Source of the DNA: Adiantum capillus-veneris
Lineage: Eukaryota > Streptophyta > Polypodiopsida > Polypodiales > Pteridaceae
Assembly (NCBI GenBank): GCA_014529385.2
Contig: CM043962.1
Location: 53,463,905-53,527,904 of the forward strand
DNA length: 64,000 nt
Direction: 5' to 3'
A model generated the notes under the pieces. The model was given only the letters and a program-made list of their open reading frames with translations, had not been told where the DNA came from and did no database searches. Positions 46,186-58,446 of this stretch are shown here, one piece after another. How positions within the stretch are numbered: the first letter of the stretch is position 1; every line of letters begins with the position of its first letter. The translations under genes and the position numbers were made by a program.

Positions 46186-47244
46186 GTTTTAGAGGAGCTT
46201 AAATTGAGCGACAAATGCAGTTTTTCATTTCCTTGGACAATGTGCCAAATGTGACTGGATTTGGATGCTATTCCTAATGATGCTTATCTCAGTGATGTCG
46301 TGGCTGCCAGTAAAAGGGAGTCAGATTTTTTTAATGATTTCAGATAATGAGCTTAAGTTGCCAAAAGTTTATGAGATGTGGGTGTTGCATTATGCTTCAA
46401 ATGAAGCTCTAGTATATTGCGGACCCCATCAATGGTGTTTGATCCAGGAGATTCTAAGGATGTTCATAAGAAGATCCAAAATGGATGGATATTGTTAAGT
46501 ATGCATAGTAATTGCGTGCTATTTGAAGCAAGGATATCATATTTGCACCAAAAATTCTTGATGTTGATTGATATAGGAAATGTATGCTCATGTGGATATT
46601 ATGATGCTCCAATGTGTGGGCAATTTCTTATTATCCCGTTTGATCATGGGGGCTACTAAAGTGCTAGTTGCAGATTTAAAGAGTACCGGTTATCGTTGTA
46701 ACAGGTTGCATGGTACAAGGTTTTGGTTTCTAGATTATGCTAAGTCAGAATAGTTTTGGTTATGCATTTAATAAGATTACATGGCTGTCTTCCGGTTGAC
46801 TTCTTTGGACTATTGATGAAGTATCTTCACATCTTTTGAGTTGGTTCTGCTACCAGAACTTGAGGTAAAGGACTTGACGGCCATTCCGTGTGCAGACAAA
46901 ATAAGGCATACTTGAGCGTGACAAGGTTCCTTAAAGCGAGCTTAATGGTCAAGCCATGTGCATCATTAACTGGAGCACATGAGTCTAGCGGGGTTCACTA
47001 AACAGGTTTTTCATAATTGAATGCTTTGAAGATACATCAGATATGATTCAAAGATTTTTGATGGGCAACTACCTAATGATTAAGTTAGCACATTGATGAT
47101 AGGGTATAAGCCTTATTTTATTCTTTACATGTTTACCAGTTACGTGAGTCTGATGATGGCAAAGAGCATAAGGTACCTTTAGTAGATGCAGATTGAAGTG
47201 CAGTTGGCACAGACCAGAGGCAGTGCAGGTTCAGAGGGGGTGGG
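46186..47244. other. Internal non-coding region of the gag-only element
   Basis: Short frames (for example DLDAIPNDAYLSDVVAASKR near 46260) are protein-like but broken. It ends with the polypurine tract 47230-47244. No pol domain was found. Confidence 0.6.
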
Positions 47245-48310
47245 TGTCATGCAGCTCTACTTCCATGATGGGAAAAAGAGCAAATAAATGCAAGGTAAGA
47301 TTCTTTGAAGCCTACACATTTAGTGAGGAGTGATCAGGGCTTGTTAACAGTCCAAGTTTAATGATTAATGTATGCCAGATGCGGCTTAAAAGGGCCAATA
47401 GATCCCTTAATGATGCTAAAAAGGAGTATGATTGAAGTGAGCATAGATGGAAGATTATGATCCAGAACTATAGTGATTGAACTGCTTTACCGACCTGTCT
47501 TTACGGCTCATCGATTGGAGCTACGGTGAAGAAGTTATGGCAGTTTCAAGTTTAAGTCGATTGCAGATCTGTACCAGATTGGGCAATTGCAGCTGAGGGG
47601 ACAGAATGGAAATGAATGCATGTGCTTGAAGTGCTCACTTTGTGGAGTGCATGGGTCTTTTCAGATCAGTGATCGGAGTCTCGGTCACCACGATATTGGT
47701 CGTTAAAGATTCAACGGGGACCGGTTCCGTACTAGTCCGGTCGGCTCGGTTGGTGTCTCACCTGGGAGTTTTTTCTTTCGTCCAGGTTTTGGAATGCAAT
47801 GATTGCGGGAAAATGCTAACACACTGTGGCCTGCTGGAGAGAATGTGGTGCTTGGTAGTGCTTTAATCGATATATATGTCAAATTTGGTGCCTACTGCAT
47901 TGCCTTGGCCAGCATGTACGCCAATGTGGCCACCCAATGAAGGAAGATATACTGCTTGGCAATGCCTTAACAGATATGTATGCCAAATGGGGTGCCCTTT
48001 AAGGGCCACCCACCCAAGCTAAAACAAAGGCCAGCCCAACAAATTATAGGCCACCCGCCCAGTGGGTAAAAGAGGGCTTTAGTGTGGAAGGAGGGAAATA
48101 AAAGAAAAAAAAACATGACGTGAAGGCAAGCAACGAGCAACGAACTATGCAGGAGAAGAGGAAATCGTGCTGGCCGGATCGAGCATTGGATGAGGTCGCC
48201 GTAGAGAAAAAAACCAAAGAGAATGCCAAGGGGTGCCGTTTCGGTACCTGCAGGGTCAAATTTTGCGCCGCTCCATCCAGGCCCTGGCACATCATAGGGG
48301 GATATTTTTG

Positions 48311-48349
48311 CCTCCCTAGCAACGACGACGCCGTCGTTGCTAAGGGAGG
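48311..48349. repeat. 39-bp imperfect palindrome
   Basis: CCTCCCTAGCAACGACG pairs with CGTCGTTGCTAAGGGAGG across a few central bases, with one bulged A. It lies at the start of the extra segment of LTR 2. Confidence 0.85.
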
Positions 48350-48525
48350 AAGGGATCTATTAATAGCTTCGTGTTTTTTTCATGAAGGAGGGTCATTAAT
48401 TACATGCGAGGTAGCAATTTACATGTGAGAGGAGCTGGAGAATAACAAGCAAGGAGAACGAGCAAGAAGAAGGTGAAGCTTGGTCAAGGCAATAGAACAC
48501 AAGGAGAGGAGGAGAGGGGGAAACA

Positions 48526-48646
<121 letters not shown>

Positions 48647-49357
48647 CTCAACGAGCAAAGAAGGTGGGGCGGGAATCTTGGGGAAGAACGTGAAGGTCTC
48701 TCTCTCGTCTTTGGTTAGGAGAAAAAGGGAGAAGCTCTCGCTCTCTGTCATCCTCAACTAGCTAAGAGGCGGTCTCTCTCTCTCTCTTTATGAAATCTTA
48801 AGGAAGAGGAATCCGACTCCCTCCCAACGCATAAGAAGCAAGTAAGCTGATTCCATCGAACTCGGTAAGAGAATTCATCAAGGGCACACAGAGCTTGAAG
48901 ATAATTAAAGCAAATTTGCATCTTATTATTGGTAATTGAGTCAATAGGATAGAGAAATCTCTTGAGTGCTATTGAAGCAGGGAAACACCGACATAGAAAG
49001 ATAAAGTTTACAGAATCTAAGGTCAGTTGAGGCATATAAAGAGACAGGAGAAAATTTACATCACCATCATCAACTAATGTTTTATTAATCATTATGTTAA
49101 TTCCGATGTCGTTAACGGCCCATGTAATTGTAATGGGAGCCTAAACTCCTTGATTTCAGTGAACCTAAGTGTTGGTGCTGTTAAAATCCCGACTTGGCTA
49201 TTGCCAGCAGAATGTACTCAGAGCTTAAATTGATTGATTGAAGGTTACGGTGATTGACAGAGCCTTTTTCACCTGTTGTTCTTGTTCTCTTGACACCTCC
49301 CACAGCCAGAGGCCCGGTGCCTACCCGGCTCACATTTTGAACACATATCCCCCGATA

Positions 49358-49662
49358 ACGGTTGAGTGTGTATGGCTCAGACGCCTTATGGCTGATTTGG
49401 CTATTGGACAGGACACTGCCAACACTATCTACACTGACACTCATAGTGCATTGACAGTTGCAAGGAACCCAATTTTTCATGCTCACACAAAGCACATTGA
49501 GGTGCATTACCACTATGTTAGGGAGAGGCTCTCAGCACGAGAGACCATCTTGGCTTATGTTCCAACACAGGACAACCTTGCAGATCTTTTCACAAACGCT
49601 TTGTCTCGTGAGAAGCTCGAAGCTTTCCGCAAAGCTTTGGGCCTACTCCCCTTTGTGGTTTG
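49358..49662 (+). pseudogene. Copia RNase H, second part
   Basis: The frame continues the split gene: TVECVWLRRLMADLAI, TIYTDTHSALTVARNPIFHA (Asp in place of the usual CDN), HTKHIEVHYHYVRERL, ILAYVPTQDNLADLFTNALS and KLEAFRKALGLLP, with the normal stop at 49660. This half is open throughout. It ends about 65 bp before the polypurine tract. Confidence 0.92.
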
Positions 49663-49738
49663 ATCATGTCCTCAGGGCATGGCACTTCCCTTTACTCATG
49701 TGCCAGATCTCGTTCACCGCATCACTCTAGGGGGGATT

Positions 49739-49963
49739 TGTTACCATATACATGTGGTAGTGATGTGTGTGAACACACTAGGACCACCGGGCCATTTTTT
49801 CCTCTTTAGGAGGTTTTTCCCCCCGAGCATTGAATATATGCCCATCACTCTAGGGCTATCTATATTTCCATTGCACACTAAGTAATACACTCTCTATTGT
49901 GTGTCTTGGCTTCCTTCGTCTTCTCCAAGCTATGTGCGTTTCTCTGCAACCCTAATTCCAAAA
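49739..49963 (+). repeat. Copia 3' LTR
   Basis: TGTTACC...TTCCAAAA, 225 bp. The terminal bases have drifted from TCTAACA. Confidence 0.9.
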
Positions 49964-49984
49964 AGTGTTTCAAAGGCACTTACC

Positions 49985-51265
49985 TGAGCACTCACCGAAG
50001 ACTGGCCAATCATGCATGGTCCACATGAGAATGCCTTGCACATGTAGATTCCGTCCGATTGTTTGGGACATATCAACTACATCAATTCCTGTCCACAAGA
50101 TCTAGAGCTCTTCTGTACTTTCCTAGGATGATCAGTGACAATAACAGATGGCCCTTCTTGATAGCTATCCATGGTATAATTAACCAGACAAATAGGCCAC
50201 GTGCTCCATGACGAACTCCGTAATCCGAATGGGTTTACTCCGTCCATTACCAGATCAAAGAGGATACCTCAAGGCTCGTTCTTAAATGTAGGCCAACTTT
50301 TCTCTATGTGCTTCCATGCACAAGAGTAACCACGTACCCGCATCACATCATCTACCGATCTAGTATTTGAGTGCCATGTCATCAAAGTGGCTATGGGCTT
50401 GCACATGAACATGCTCTTTATTCTAGGAATGATAGGAAAGTGTCGAAGGACCTTTGTAGGGATAAATTTTCCTTATGTGTCCTCTCTATACCTATTTGAT
50501 CCACAATTGAAACACTGTTCCAAATTCACATACTCATTGCAAAAAAGTATACAATCATTAGGACATGCATGTATTTTGTGATATTCCAGGCCCAAATTAG
50601 TAAGAATCTTTTTAGTGGTTGGATGGGTAGGCCCCTTGTTCACATTATTGAACTGACCACATACAATTTATCATGCTTAGGATACAATATATTTACCTGA
50701 AAAGCTCTGCGACTGAGGCATCAGAACACCCGTAGACAGATTGCAAATTAAGCATTGCCAAAGCGGTACAAAGAAGTGAGATTTTTGCACCATTATAAAG
50801 CGGCATGCGTGCAAGAGTTTGCATCATCTCGCCCTCTTTATTGTTGCTATCATGCCGTCGGTATAGACAGGATGGTTGAGGTTGGTCTGCAGTATTGCGT
50901 TGAATGTTTTCATCTTCTATGTTTTCAATGGTGGAATCCATGTCAAAGAACGTGTCTAGCCTCTGCTCCATCTCTACTTCTTGGAATGCCACATCAGATA
51001 TTGGTTGGGAGGACTCAATCGATGGCTTTTCGTTTGAAAATCCTCTTCTCTGGGATGAAGTTGGACAATATCTACTTGCGGAGTTTAATCTATCGTCTCT
51101 AGACCAGGAGATTGATAGCGCAGGTCTTGTAGTTATTCTATCAAAAAGAGACTATTATTGCGTATGCGTTGGTTGTAGATTTTTCGTTTTCAAAAGATCT
51201 GATGCTTGCAATGCGCACAAGGACACACCATCCTATCGTCCATACTTTATTTACCAACAATGCAA
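49985..51265 (-). pseudogene. CACTA TNP2 transposase, N-terminal exons
   Basis: On the minus strand: DDRMVCPCAHCKHQIF (N-terminal Cys motif, about 51215-51260), an acidic spacer, MPLYNGAKISLLCTALAMLN and LQSVYGCSDASVAELF. Then frames with YHKIHACPNDCILFCNEYVN, LEQCFNCGSNRY, HSNTRSVDDVMRVRGYSCAW, NEPRGILFDLVMDGVNPFGL, WSTWPICLVNYTMDSYQEGP and finally DVVDMSQTIGRNLHVQGILM, WTMHDWPVFGECSG. A donor-like GGTAAGTG follows near 49990. These match the order of plant TNP2 transposases. Frameshifts at about 50690, 50560 and 50130 inactivate it. Confidence 0.85.
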
Positions 51266-51329
51266 CAAATAATTAAAATACTCTAGTTGTTATAACTACA
51301 CACTACTAGCTACATGACTATACTTGACA

Positions 51330-51722
51330 ACCTCACATTCTCTAGCTAGGCCCGATCCCCGCCGCCACCTCGGTCTAGAGGTGCACGGAGATTAGGACCA
51401 CAGGGTAATAATCTCGTCTTTATTGGTCAATGACTATATATTAAGGTTGTTGAAGTCTGTGTGCACTTTTGAAATCTGATTACGTTATTTTACTTTGTTT
51501 ATCAATTTTCGTTTGTATTTTGAAGTACACAAGGTGCTTTTGAAGTCCAATTGCGGTTTTTCAACTATTTGCCGCTAGCTCTAACAATCTCACATTCTCT
51601 AGCCATGCCCGATCCCCCCACACCTGGGTCTAGAGGTGCATAGAGATTAGGACCACAGCGTGAATGACTATATATTAGTGTTTTTGAAGTCTGTGTGAGC
51701 TTTTGAAGTCCAATTGCGCTAG
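51330..51722. repeat. Duplicated segment (about 240-bp period) in the CACTA flank
   Basis: CTCACATTCTCTAGC, GGTCTAGAGGTGCA, GGAGATTAGGACCACAG or AGAGATTAGGACCACAG, and TGACTATATATTA occur at about 51331-51440 and again at 51589-51675. Each is followed by GAAGTCTGTGTG and AAGTCCAATTGCG. This is the transition to the large array. Confidence 0.75.
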
Positions 51723-53560
51723 CGCTTTTCAAACCTATAACCTAAACCTAACCTATAACCCATAACCTAACCTGACCTATAACCAAATTAAACCTAACCT
51801 ATAACCTCACCTATAACATAACATAATCGAAGTCCGTTTGCGTTTTTTGAAGTACCGTTTGCGTTTTTTTCTACTTTTTGCCCCTAGCTCTAACCTAACT
51901 TATTATCTAGACTAACTATAACCTAAACCTAATCTAACCTAACATAACTTAGAACATACAAACTAACCTATAACCTATAGCCTAACCTATAACCTTAACC
52001 TAACCTAACGAAGTCTGTTTGTATGTTTAGAAGTACACGAGTCCATTTGCATTTTTTTTACTAGTAATTTACCGCTAGCTCTAACCTAACCTATAATCTA
52101 ACCTAACCTAACCTAACATAACCCTAAACCTAATCCTAACCTATAAGCTAACCTAAGCGAAGTCCGTTTGCGTTGTACACGAGCCATCTTTAAAGTCCGT
52201 TTGCGTTTTTTCTACTATTAATTTGTCGCTAGCTCTAACCTAACATATAATCTAACCTAGCATATAACGGTAAACCTAACCTAACCTAACATAACCCTAA
52301 ATCTAAACCTAACCTATAGGCTAACCTAACTGAAGTCCGTTTGCGTTTTTTGAAGTGCACGAGTCATCTTCGAAGTCCGTTTGCGTTTTTTCTACTATTA
52401 GTTTGCCATTAGCTCTACCCTAACCTATAATCTAACCTAATATATAACATAAACCCAAGCTAACCTAGCATAATCTATTCCCTAACCTATAGCCTAAACC
52501 TAACCTAACCGAAGTCTCTTTGCGGTTTTTAAAGTACACTAATCATCTTCGAAGTCCGTTTGTGTTTTTTCTACTATTAATTTGTCCCTATATCTAACCT
52601 AACCTATAATCTAACCTAACTTGTAACCTAAACCTAAACCTAACCTATAATTTAACATATAACTTAGCCTATAACCTAACATAATCGAAGTCCGTTTGCG
52701 TTTTTTGAAGTACACGAGTCATCTTCGAAGTCCGTTTGTATACGTTTTTTCTACTATTAAATTGCCCCTAGCTCTAACCTAACATAATCTATAACCTAAA
52801 CCTAACCTATAACCTAATCTAGCATAACCTATAACCTACCTAGCCTATAACCTAAACCAAACCTATAACCTAACAGAATCAAAGTCCGTTTGTGTTTTTT
52901 CTACTATTTGTTGCTAGCTCTTTTCCTAACCTATAACCGACACAATCTTGCATGGTGAATGGTGTGGATTCTAATCCAACCATTGCCGCTATCAAGGTGA
53001 TATTTTAAATAGATCTTCCTTTTATGAAACCTTGTCGGTAAGGAGTGATACCCTTTTCTAGAGTGAGAGAGAGTCTTAGGGCAATTGACTTGGCAATAAT
53101 TTTGTGAGCTACCGACATCATGGTTCTAAGCTGCCAATGTTTCAGTTGGGAGCATCCTTTTTTTTCCGAACCAAACATATAACCTAAACATTAGTTAACT
53201 TAACCTAACCTTTTACGTAAATACAACCTACAAACTAACCTAACCCAACCTATAACCTAGCATGTTGCCTAAACCTAACCTATAATTTAGCTAACTTAGC
53301 CTATAACCTATAACTTAAACCTAACCTAGAACTTAATCTGGATGGTAATATAACCTAATTAACGTCCTATAACCTAACCTATAAATCAACCTAACATATA
53401 TATAACCTAATCTAACCTATAACATAAACCTAATCTAACTTAGCTTAGCCTAACGTATAATTAACATAATTTAACTTATAACCTAGCTATAACGTAACAT
53501 AACCTATAACTTATACTAAACCTAACTGAAACCTATAACCTAAACCTCATCAATCGATCG
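51723..53560. repeat. CACTA subterminal array: CCTAACCTATAA clusters with a 20-bp GAAGTCCGTTTGCG motif
   Basis: Clusters of AACCTAACCTATAA alternate with CGAAGTCCGTTTGCGTTTTT (starts near 51829, 52157, 52331, 52371, 52512, 52550, 52687, 52727 and, diverged, 52009 and 52877) and CTACTAT...GCTAGCTCT. The compound unit is about 180 bp with six or seven copies; after 53170 only the CCTAA-type text persists. The short motif resembles telomeric DNA but is not the plant TTTAGGG repeat. Position between the TNP2 gene and the CACTA terminus makes it the transposon's subterminal region. Confidence 0.8.
52937..53165 (-). pseudogene. LINE reverse transcriptase fragment inside the array
   Basis: On the minus strand the frame reads MMSVAHKIIAKSIALRLSLT, LEKGITPYRQGFIKGRSI, a stop, then NITLIAAMVGLE. 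This corresponds to the fingers/palm region of plant non-LTR (LINE) reverse transcriptases (KIIAKxLAxRL ... Q-x-GFIKGRSI). It interrupts the CCTAA array on both sides and is only about 76 codons, without LINE ends or poly(A). It was therefore probably placed by capture or repair rather than by retrotransposition. Confidence 0.75.
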
Positions 53561-54079
53561 CATAATTTTGAAAACGACATAATTCAAAACGAAATTTCTT
53601 CATAACATAATTTCAAAACAACATGACAAGATGGTAATGTAATTTCATAACTTAATTTCAAAGCATAATTTCAAAATAAAATTACCCCAAACCATAATTT
53701 CACAACACAAACCATAATTTCAAAACAATTTTTGTCCAAGGCATTATTTCTAAACAAAGTGGGATAAAAACTTAAAGCATGAAATTTTATTTTGTCAATA
53801 TACAAATTAATTTAATATGAATTAAAATTTTGAGCACTCACATGCAGTCTATTTGAGCAATAAAGGGTCTTGAAAATGTTCTTGAACCTGCAAAAACACA
53901 CACACACTATGTTAAACCCTAAACCCTAAACCTACAAGCAAACCTGAAAAGCATCTAACCTTGGTGCTAGAGAGTAGTCCACAAGCAATATTTTCACCTC
54001 CCGCAAGTAGTTAGGCAACATATCTGCAGTAGGTGAGGAGAAGGAGTGCAAGAGAAGAGGGGCAAAAACTAGAGAAATG
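53561..54079. other. A-rich region with ATAATTTCAAAAC repeats
   Basis: About eight copies of a short ATAATTTCAAAAC or CATAATTTCA motif lie between 53560 and 53760. Two AAACCCTAAACC telomere-like strings are at about 53915-53932. Part of the CACTA interior; non-coding. Confidence 0.6.
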
Positions 54080-54339
54080 CACAGGGAAAGATTGGCGGGT
54101 TTGTTTTTGCAAGTTCCATTGGTATAGGCATCGGTTCAGGCGTCGAAAAATTCATCTATACAGACGTCGAAAGAGACATCGGTATAGGTGCCGGAAGATA
54201 GATCGAAATCTACATCGAAAATTCAAAAATGTAATTTTTTATAAAATTTCATCTCCCTCCATACTTACCTATACATATACCGACGTCCGCGATTAACGTC
54301 GGTAATTTGACGCCGGAATTGAAGCGACCTCTTGTAGTG
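54080..54339 (-). repeat. CACTA terminal region with subterminal motifs
   Basis: From the end at 54339 inward (minus): CACTACAAGAGGTCGC, then repeated (G)ACGTCGGTATA / GACGTC / CATCGGTATAGG motifs in both orientations (54125, 54165, 54178, 54281, 54296). Such motifs are the usual binding sites of the CACTA-encoded binding protein. A frame at 54033-54296 is a by-product. Confidence 0.8.
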
Positions 54340-56990
54340 AATGCACACATTTGGCCTAAGAAACTAGCAACATTAAGAAAGCTATACTTGCTACACTAAA
54401 ATGTCTCGTATTCTTTTGCAATTGAAAAAGACAGCCATCGTTGTATATTATGCTATATAGGATACTAGGTGCCCCAAAATTCAAGGAAGATTAGCTTTAT
54501 GTTAACATGCCACTTACACAATCAGAATTGGATTTGTATATCAAGAAAGCCACCCAAAAAATCATAAAAAGTGCTAAATTTGAAAAAAAAAGGATTAAGC
54601 TATTATTGTAATGTGTTCATAACTTTCAACTTAATTCTCCTTAGAAGCATCAGAACATGTTGAGAACTACTCAGGCTTATTATTTAAAAATCTAAACCTC
54701 ACAAACATGAATTTTAGAATGGTATAGTTGAAAAACTTTTTTAAAAATCCAAACACAGGATTCATTTTTTCCACAGTTTAGGTTAATGATGAGATCAATA
54801 CTCCCAAAAAATGTCAAGTTTTTTTCAGTTCATATGGCAACTTTGTGGGCATATAGCACCTAGTAATTCATTTTCAACCTCTTCAAATAATTCAGTAAAA
54901 TGATCAATTAAAAGGACATAAAAGTGTCTCAGGACATAAAGGACGTGTCCCATTACCAACCTAGTGTTAAGAGTAGAGCTCCATGGTGTGAGCTAGGCAC
55001 AAAACCTCGTACATGGGCCACCAGTCTCCGCGTTCATTGGACTAGACCCCTTGGCAAAGCAACTCCATGTATAATAGCGTCACGAAATGACTTGCTATGG
55101 ATAATCCTCTTAGACAGTTCGACAGGCATCACCTTGAGCGCATCTGCGTCCACCGCCATCGCTTCGAGCTAACGTTCGGTCCAAGCACCTTACAGACCAA
55201 GCTATTGCCTTGATTCACATGGAGTCTCTTTCTCTGTTTCTTTGTGTATCTTTGAAAAAAACAAGCTAGAAAAGCGCCTTGAAATTCATGAGATGAGACC
55301 TTTATAAAATAGTAAATCAAGGAATAAATCCAAAAGTATCACACGAGGGGTTAGTAGATTTTTCCTTTTCTATAGCCAATTGATTGCCGGCGTGTGAACA
55401 GGCTCGAAGGTACAAGACACGTCTGTATGCCACCGGAATCCAAGATTGATTTGGCAGGGCGTGGGTAAACGAGGAGTAGCGTCGGTTGTGGTCCATCATC
55501 CTAAAATGGTGAAAGCGGAAGTTCAAAAGAGCGATCATCGATGCATTGTCTTTGTCCGGTCCTGCAAGGACAAGATGGGCGGACACCGGACAGTTAAAAG
55601 TTCACTGACTCCTGAGTTGTGACGACTCTCTTGACTCTTTGGGTCCCGAGTCTCGACTCTCGTGTGTCTCGTCTCGACGCGAGTCACCCGAACTCCCGAA
55701 GCTTGAGAACAAGGTCGTCGTGACTCGTTTACATAGCAGCTGCTGCACACAGTCGTACAGGGGGGCCCTGGCGCATCGGCAGCCGCAGGGTACACTACGA
55801 CAGAATTTTGGTTGCTTGCTACAGGCGCTCTTTCACCGCCGCGCTCTTCAGTCTGGACTCTGCAGCAGTCCAAGCAGCTTTCTTTTCTGCTTTACTAGTT
55901 CTAGTACAGTGCGCGGTTTTGCTTGAAAGTATTCACAATTTCACTGGCTTTCTGTCGCGTGTGGACGGTGTATGCATCAGTCCAGCGCGGACTGCAGCTA
56001 GTGGGTGGTCCAGGTGGCCTTGGTCACCACGTGTCAGGTTTGGGTACCACGGTGGTCCAGGAAATCCAGAAATTGAGATTGCGTTTTCTCGCAGGCTTTA
56101 GAAGTCAGTAGAGCGGCAGCAACAGCCTGCGTGCCTGTACGACCACCAGTGATCAATTGAATATCTGGATCATGGGAGAGCGACGCATGTGGGACTATTG
56201 CTGTATCGATAGAGCGCCACGAGGCTGAGGCGCGCGTGGTCATTGTATGTCGAAGGGGCAGCCAGGCTTTATTTATTTTACCCGTTTTTTAGCATTTTGT
56301 GCAAAAAATACACTAAATTAGCTCGAAATATGTAAAACTTCTTAAATTTCAACGGCAATGGTCAGTGTTCGCGAAAAATCATTTTCCCAAACATACAAAA
56401 TGCCTTTCCTTGAATTTGCCATGAGGAAAATTTAAAACACTAGGTTACTTTTTTAGGTTTTTACACTATTTTTCTCTATTTTGGGGCTCAACCGGCATTT
56501 TGGAAATTGAAAACGGCACGATAGTAAGCTGAGACACATTTTTCCGGAACACTGGCAACGGTGCCCATAAAAATTCTACCCGGCGAGTCAGTGCTCACTA
56601 AACATTTTGGTCGTCTAATAGTCCTAAGGATCAAGTGCTCACTAAGGCCTTTGATGTCCCTAGGGAGGGGGATAAGACTGACCCATCTCGTAAGCACATG
56701 CAATCGGGGATATCTACAAGGGTATAATAAGTGAAATACCAAAGATTATTATGAGCTCGACTAACCAAGACAATATTTCAATAGAAAAGCTCCTCAATAT
56801 ATACACGATGAGAGACTAAGCGGGGACTAAGCAAGACAATATTTCAAAAAAATAGCTCCTAATTGCATACAAGGTTCTGAAGCTCTTTGGAGATACTATA
56901 AAGAGCTTCCCAAGAATGAAGGAACTAGGTTATGAGGGGTGAACACAATTTGTAAATGACCTTGGATCAAGCTTTCCATTTAATTGATTA
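54340..56990. other. Unrecognised intergenic DNA, partly GC-rich
   Basis: 54340-55300 is AT-rich and featureless. 55580-56260 is clearly richer in GC, with several overlapping open frames on both strands (up to 112 codons) that show no domain. It could be a promoter or an old gene flank. No repeat ends were found. Confidence 0.4.
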
Positions 56991-57491
56991 TTGTACCTCT
57001 CAAGCAGAGGGAGGATTGGAAGTTCAAGAGCATCTTGGATGGATCTTCTTATTTGGTAGACGATTGGAGTGAGGCTCCATGTTTGAAATATTGGACCGTG
57101 CTAATAGAGTCACTACCAAAAAGCCATGAGTTCTTGTGTATCCACATTGTCCATAACAAAAGAGCTCTAACAGAGTGCCAAAGGACAATGTACTCTACAT
57201 CATGGCACTCAGCCAACATAAACTCCTTCCAATAGTTGAGAATGAAATTGACAAACCCCTATATGAAAAAGTTGCAGTAAATGCTTGTTAGCAGGACCAT
57301 GGAAAAAGGGATGTACAATGGTCTCCTCATCAACTTTACATCCAACACATAGACCATTGCCTATACCACACCATTTTGCCTTGCTAGTAGCCATAGAGCC
57401 CTAGCTAGTACTCGCCTCCATAAGAGGGTGGCCTACTTGCTAGATGAGAAAAAGGTCCAAAGATTTTTGAACATGTATCTCCATTCAGACC
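56991..57491 (-). pseudogene. LINE C-terminal zinc domain (left part of split LINE)
   Basis: The minus strand reads (from 57490) a short basic stretch with LWTFFSSSK, a stop, LLWRRVLARALWLL, then KAKWCGIGNGLCVGCKVDEE, TIVHPFFHGPANKHLLQLFH and later VMDNVDTQELMAFW. CxxC with a following H-x(3)-H fits the zf-RVT zinc domain that ends plant LINE polyproteins (C-x-x-C-x(7)-H-x-F-x(2)-C/H-P). It continues the reverse-transcriptase tail at 63343-64000; the gypsy element separates them. Stops show decay. Confidence 0.65.
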
Positions 57492-57496
57492 TAGAC

Positions 57497-57648
57497 TGTC
57501 AGGACACCAGCAAGGCCGGACTAGAGAAGGGCAAGGCCAAGCTAGGCAGTGTGGAAAGGGAGTCCAACTAGGGCAAAGGGCCAAGGGCCATGCATATAGT
57601 GGGTGGTTGGGTGGTGCACTCCTATGTTCTAGTTCCCCTTGTCTAACA
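57497..57648 (+). repeat. 5' LTR of the 5.8-kb gypsy
   Basis: 152 bp. It differs from the 3' LTR mainly by an about 20-bp stretch (GAAGGGCAAGGCCAAGCTAG) missing from the latter. CATATAGTGGG serves as a TATA-like site. Confidence 0.93.
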
Positions 57649-58446
57649 TTGGTGTCAAGAGCTTGGTTCTTTTTTGGGAAAGGCACATGCATCCGTGAAG
57701 GAGGGGAGCCACACAAACTTGCATGAGCAAGTTGCATATCGGGGTCAAGGAACCGTGGAGCACCTCTCCTGTGAGGAGGACGACAAGCCGAAAATCGGTG
57801 GGCAACCCCCCTTGCAAGGAGGAGCCGTCGAGGTGGGACCTGCACCAAACCCAACCCTTGCGGGCTCTACGACATCGCGCTGGGCGGGGGAGTGTTTCGC
57901 GACCCAGAGCCGAAGCCCCTTGCACAGCACAATGACCGCCATGGCCTCATCTCCTCCCTCGCGCGCTACTGTAAGCGGTCATAGCTGTTGAGCTTTTGTC
58001 TTTACACATGGCAAGGGCGCCCAACCCCTTGGGGGTTAGTGGCCAACCCTTTTTTTTTCAAGAACAAGAGATGGTACCCACAGTGGGGTACCCCCCCCCC
58101 TCCCTCGTGTGCGGATTCGGCAAGGCATAGCATCTCGACACGGCCGGCAGAAACTTCGACACACAAATTCTCTGCGTATTACTGGCAAAAATTTGGAAAT
58201 TTAATCAAAGCATTCCGACGGGAGCTCAAAGTAACATTATATTCCAAAATCAATTAACGGTTGCAAGCATAATTGACTCGGCTACCAAGGAATTAAGGAA
58301 TTCCCTATACGGCGGACATTTTCGGATCAATTTCCATCGGGATACTATCGATTTTGATGGAATTAGCAAGGCTAATTACAATTTGCAAGTGCTCTCAATC
58401 TTAGGTATTTTTATGACTATTCCTTGCATTGCATCGTGTCTCCATG
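57649..58446. other. Gypsy 5' leader
   Basis: GC-rich leader with a primer-site-like sequence at 57648-57661, short frames on both strands, and a C run at 58088-58098. No supported gene. Confidence 0.6.

Noticed and set aside
49181-49513. 110-codon minus-strand frame
   Set aside because: Antisense shadow of the LTR end and copia RNase H, which is clearly coded on plus.
51723-53560. Interstitial telomere
   Set aside because: The motif is CCTAACCTATAA mixed with a 20-bp GAAGTCCG motif and a 180-bp higher unit, not TTTAGGG, and it lies within a CACTA element.
54033-54296. 87-codon Arg-rich frame
   Set aside because: It translates the CACTA subterminal repeats (HRYRCRRK-type periodicity).
55535-56243. 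Overlapping open frames in GC-rich DNA
   Set aside because: High GC lengthens frames on both strands; no domain, splice pattern or start context supports a gene.
57405-57991. Frames of up to 149 codons on both strands in the gypsy LTR and leader
   Set aside because: They span the LTR boundary and the primer site, so they cannot be a single gene.
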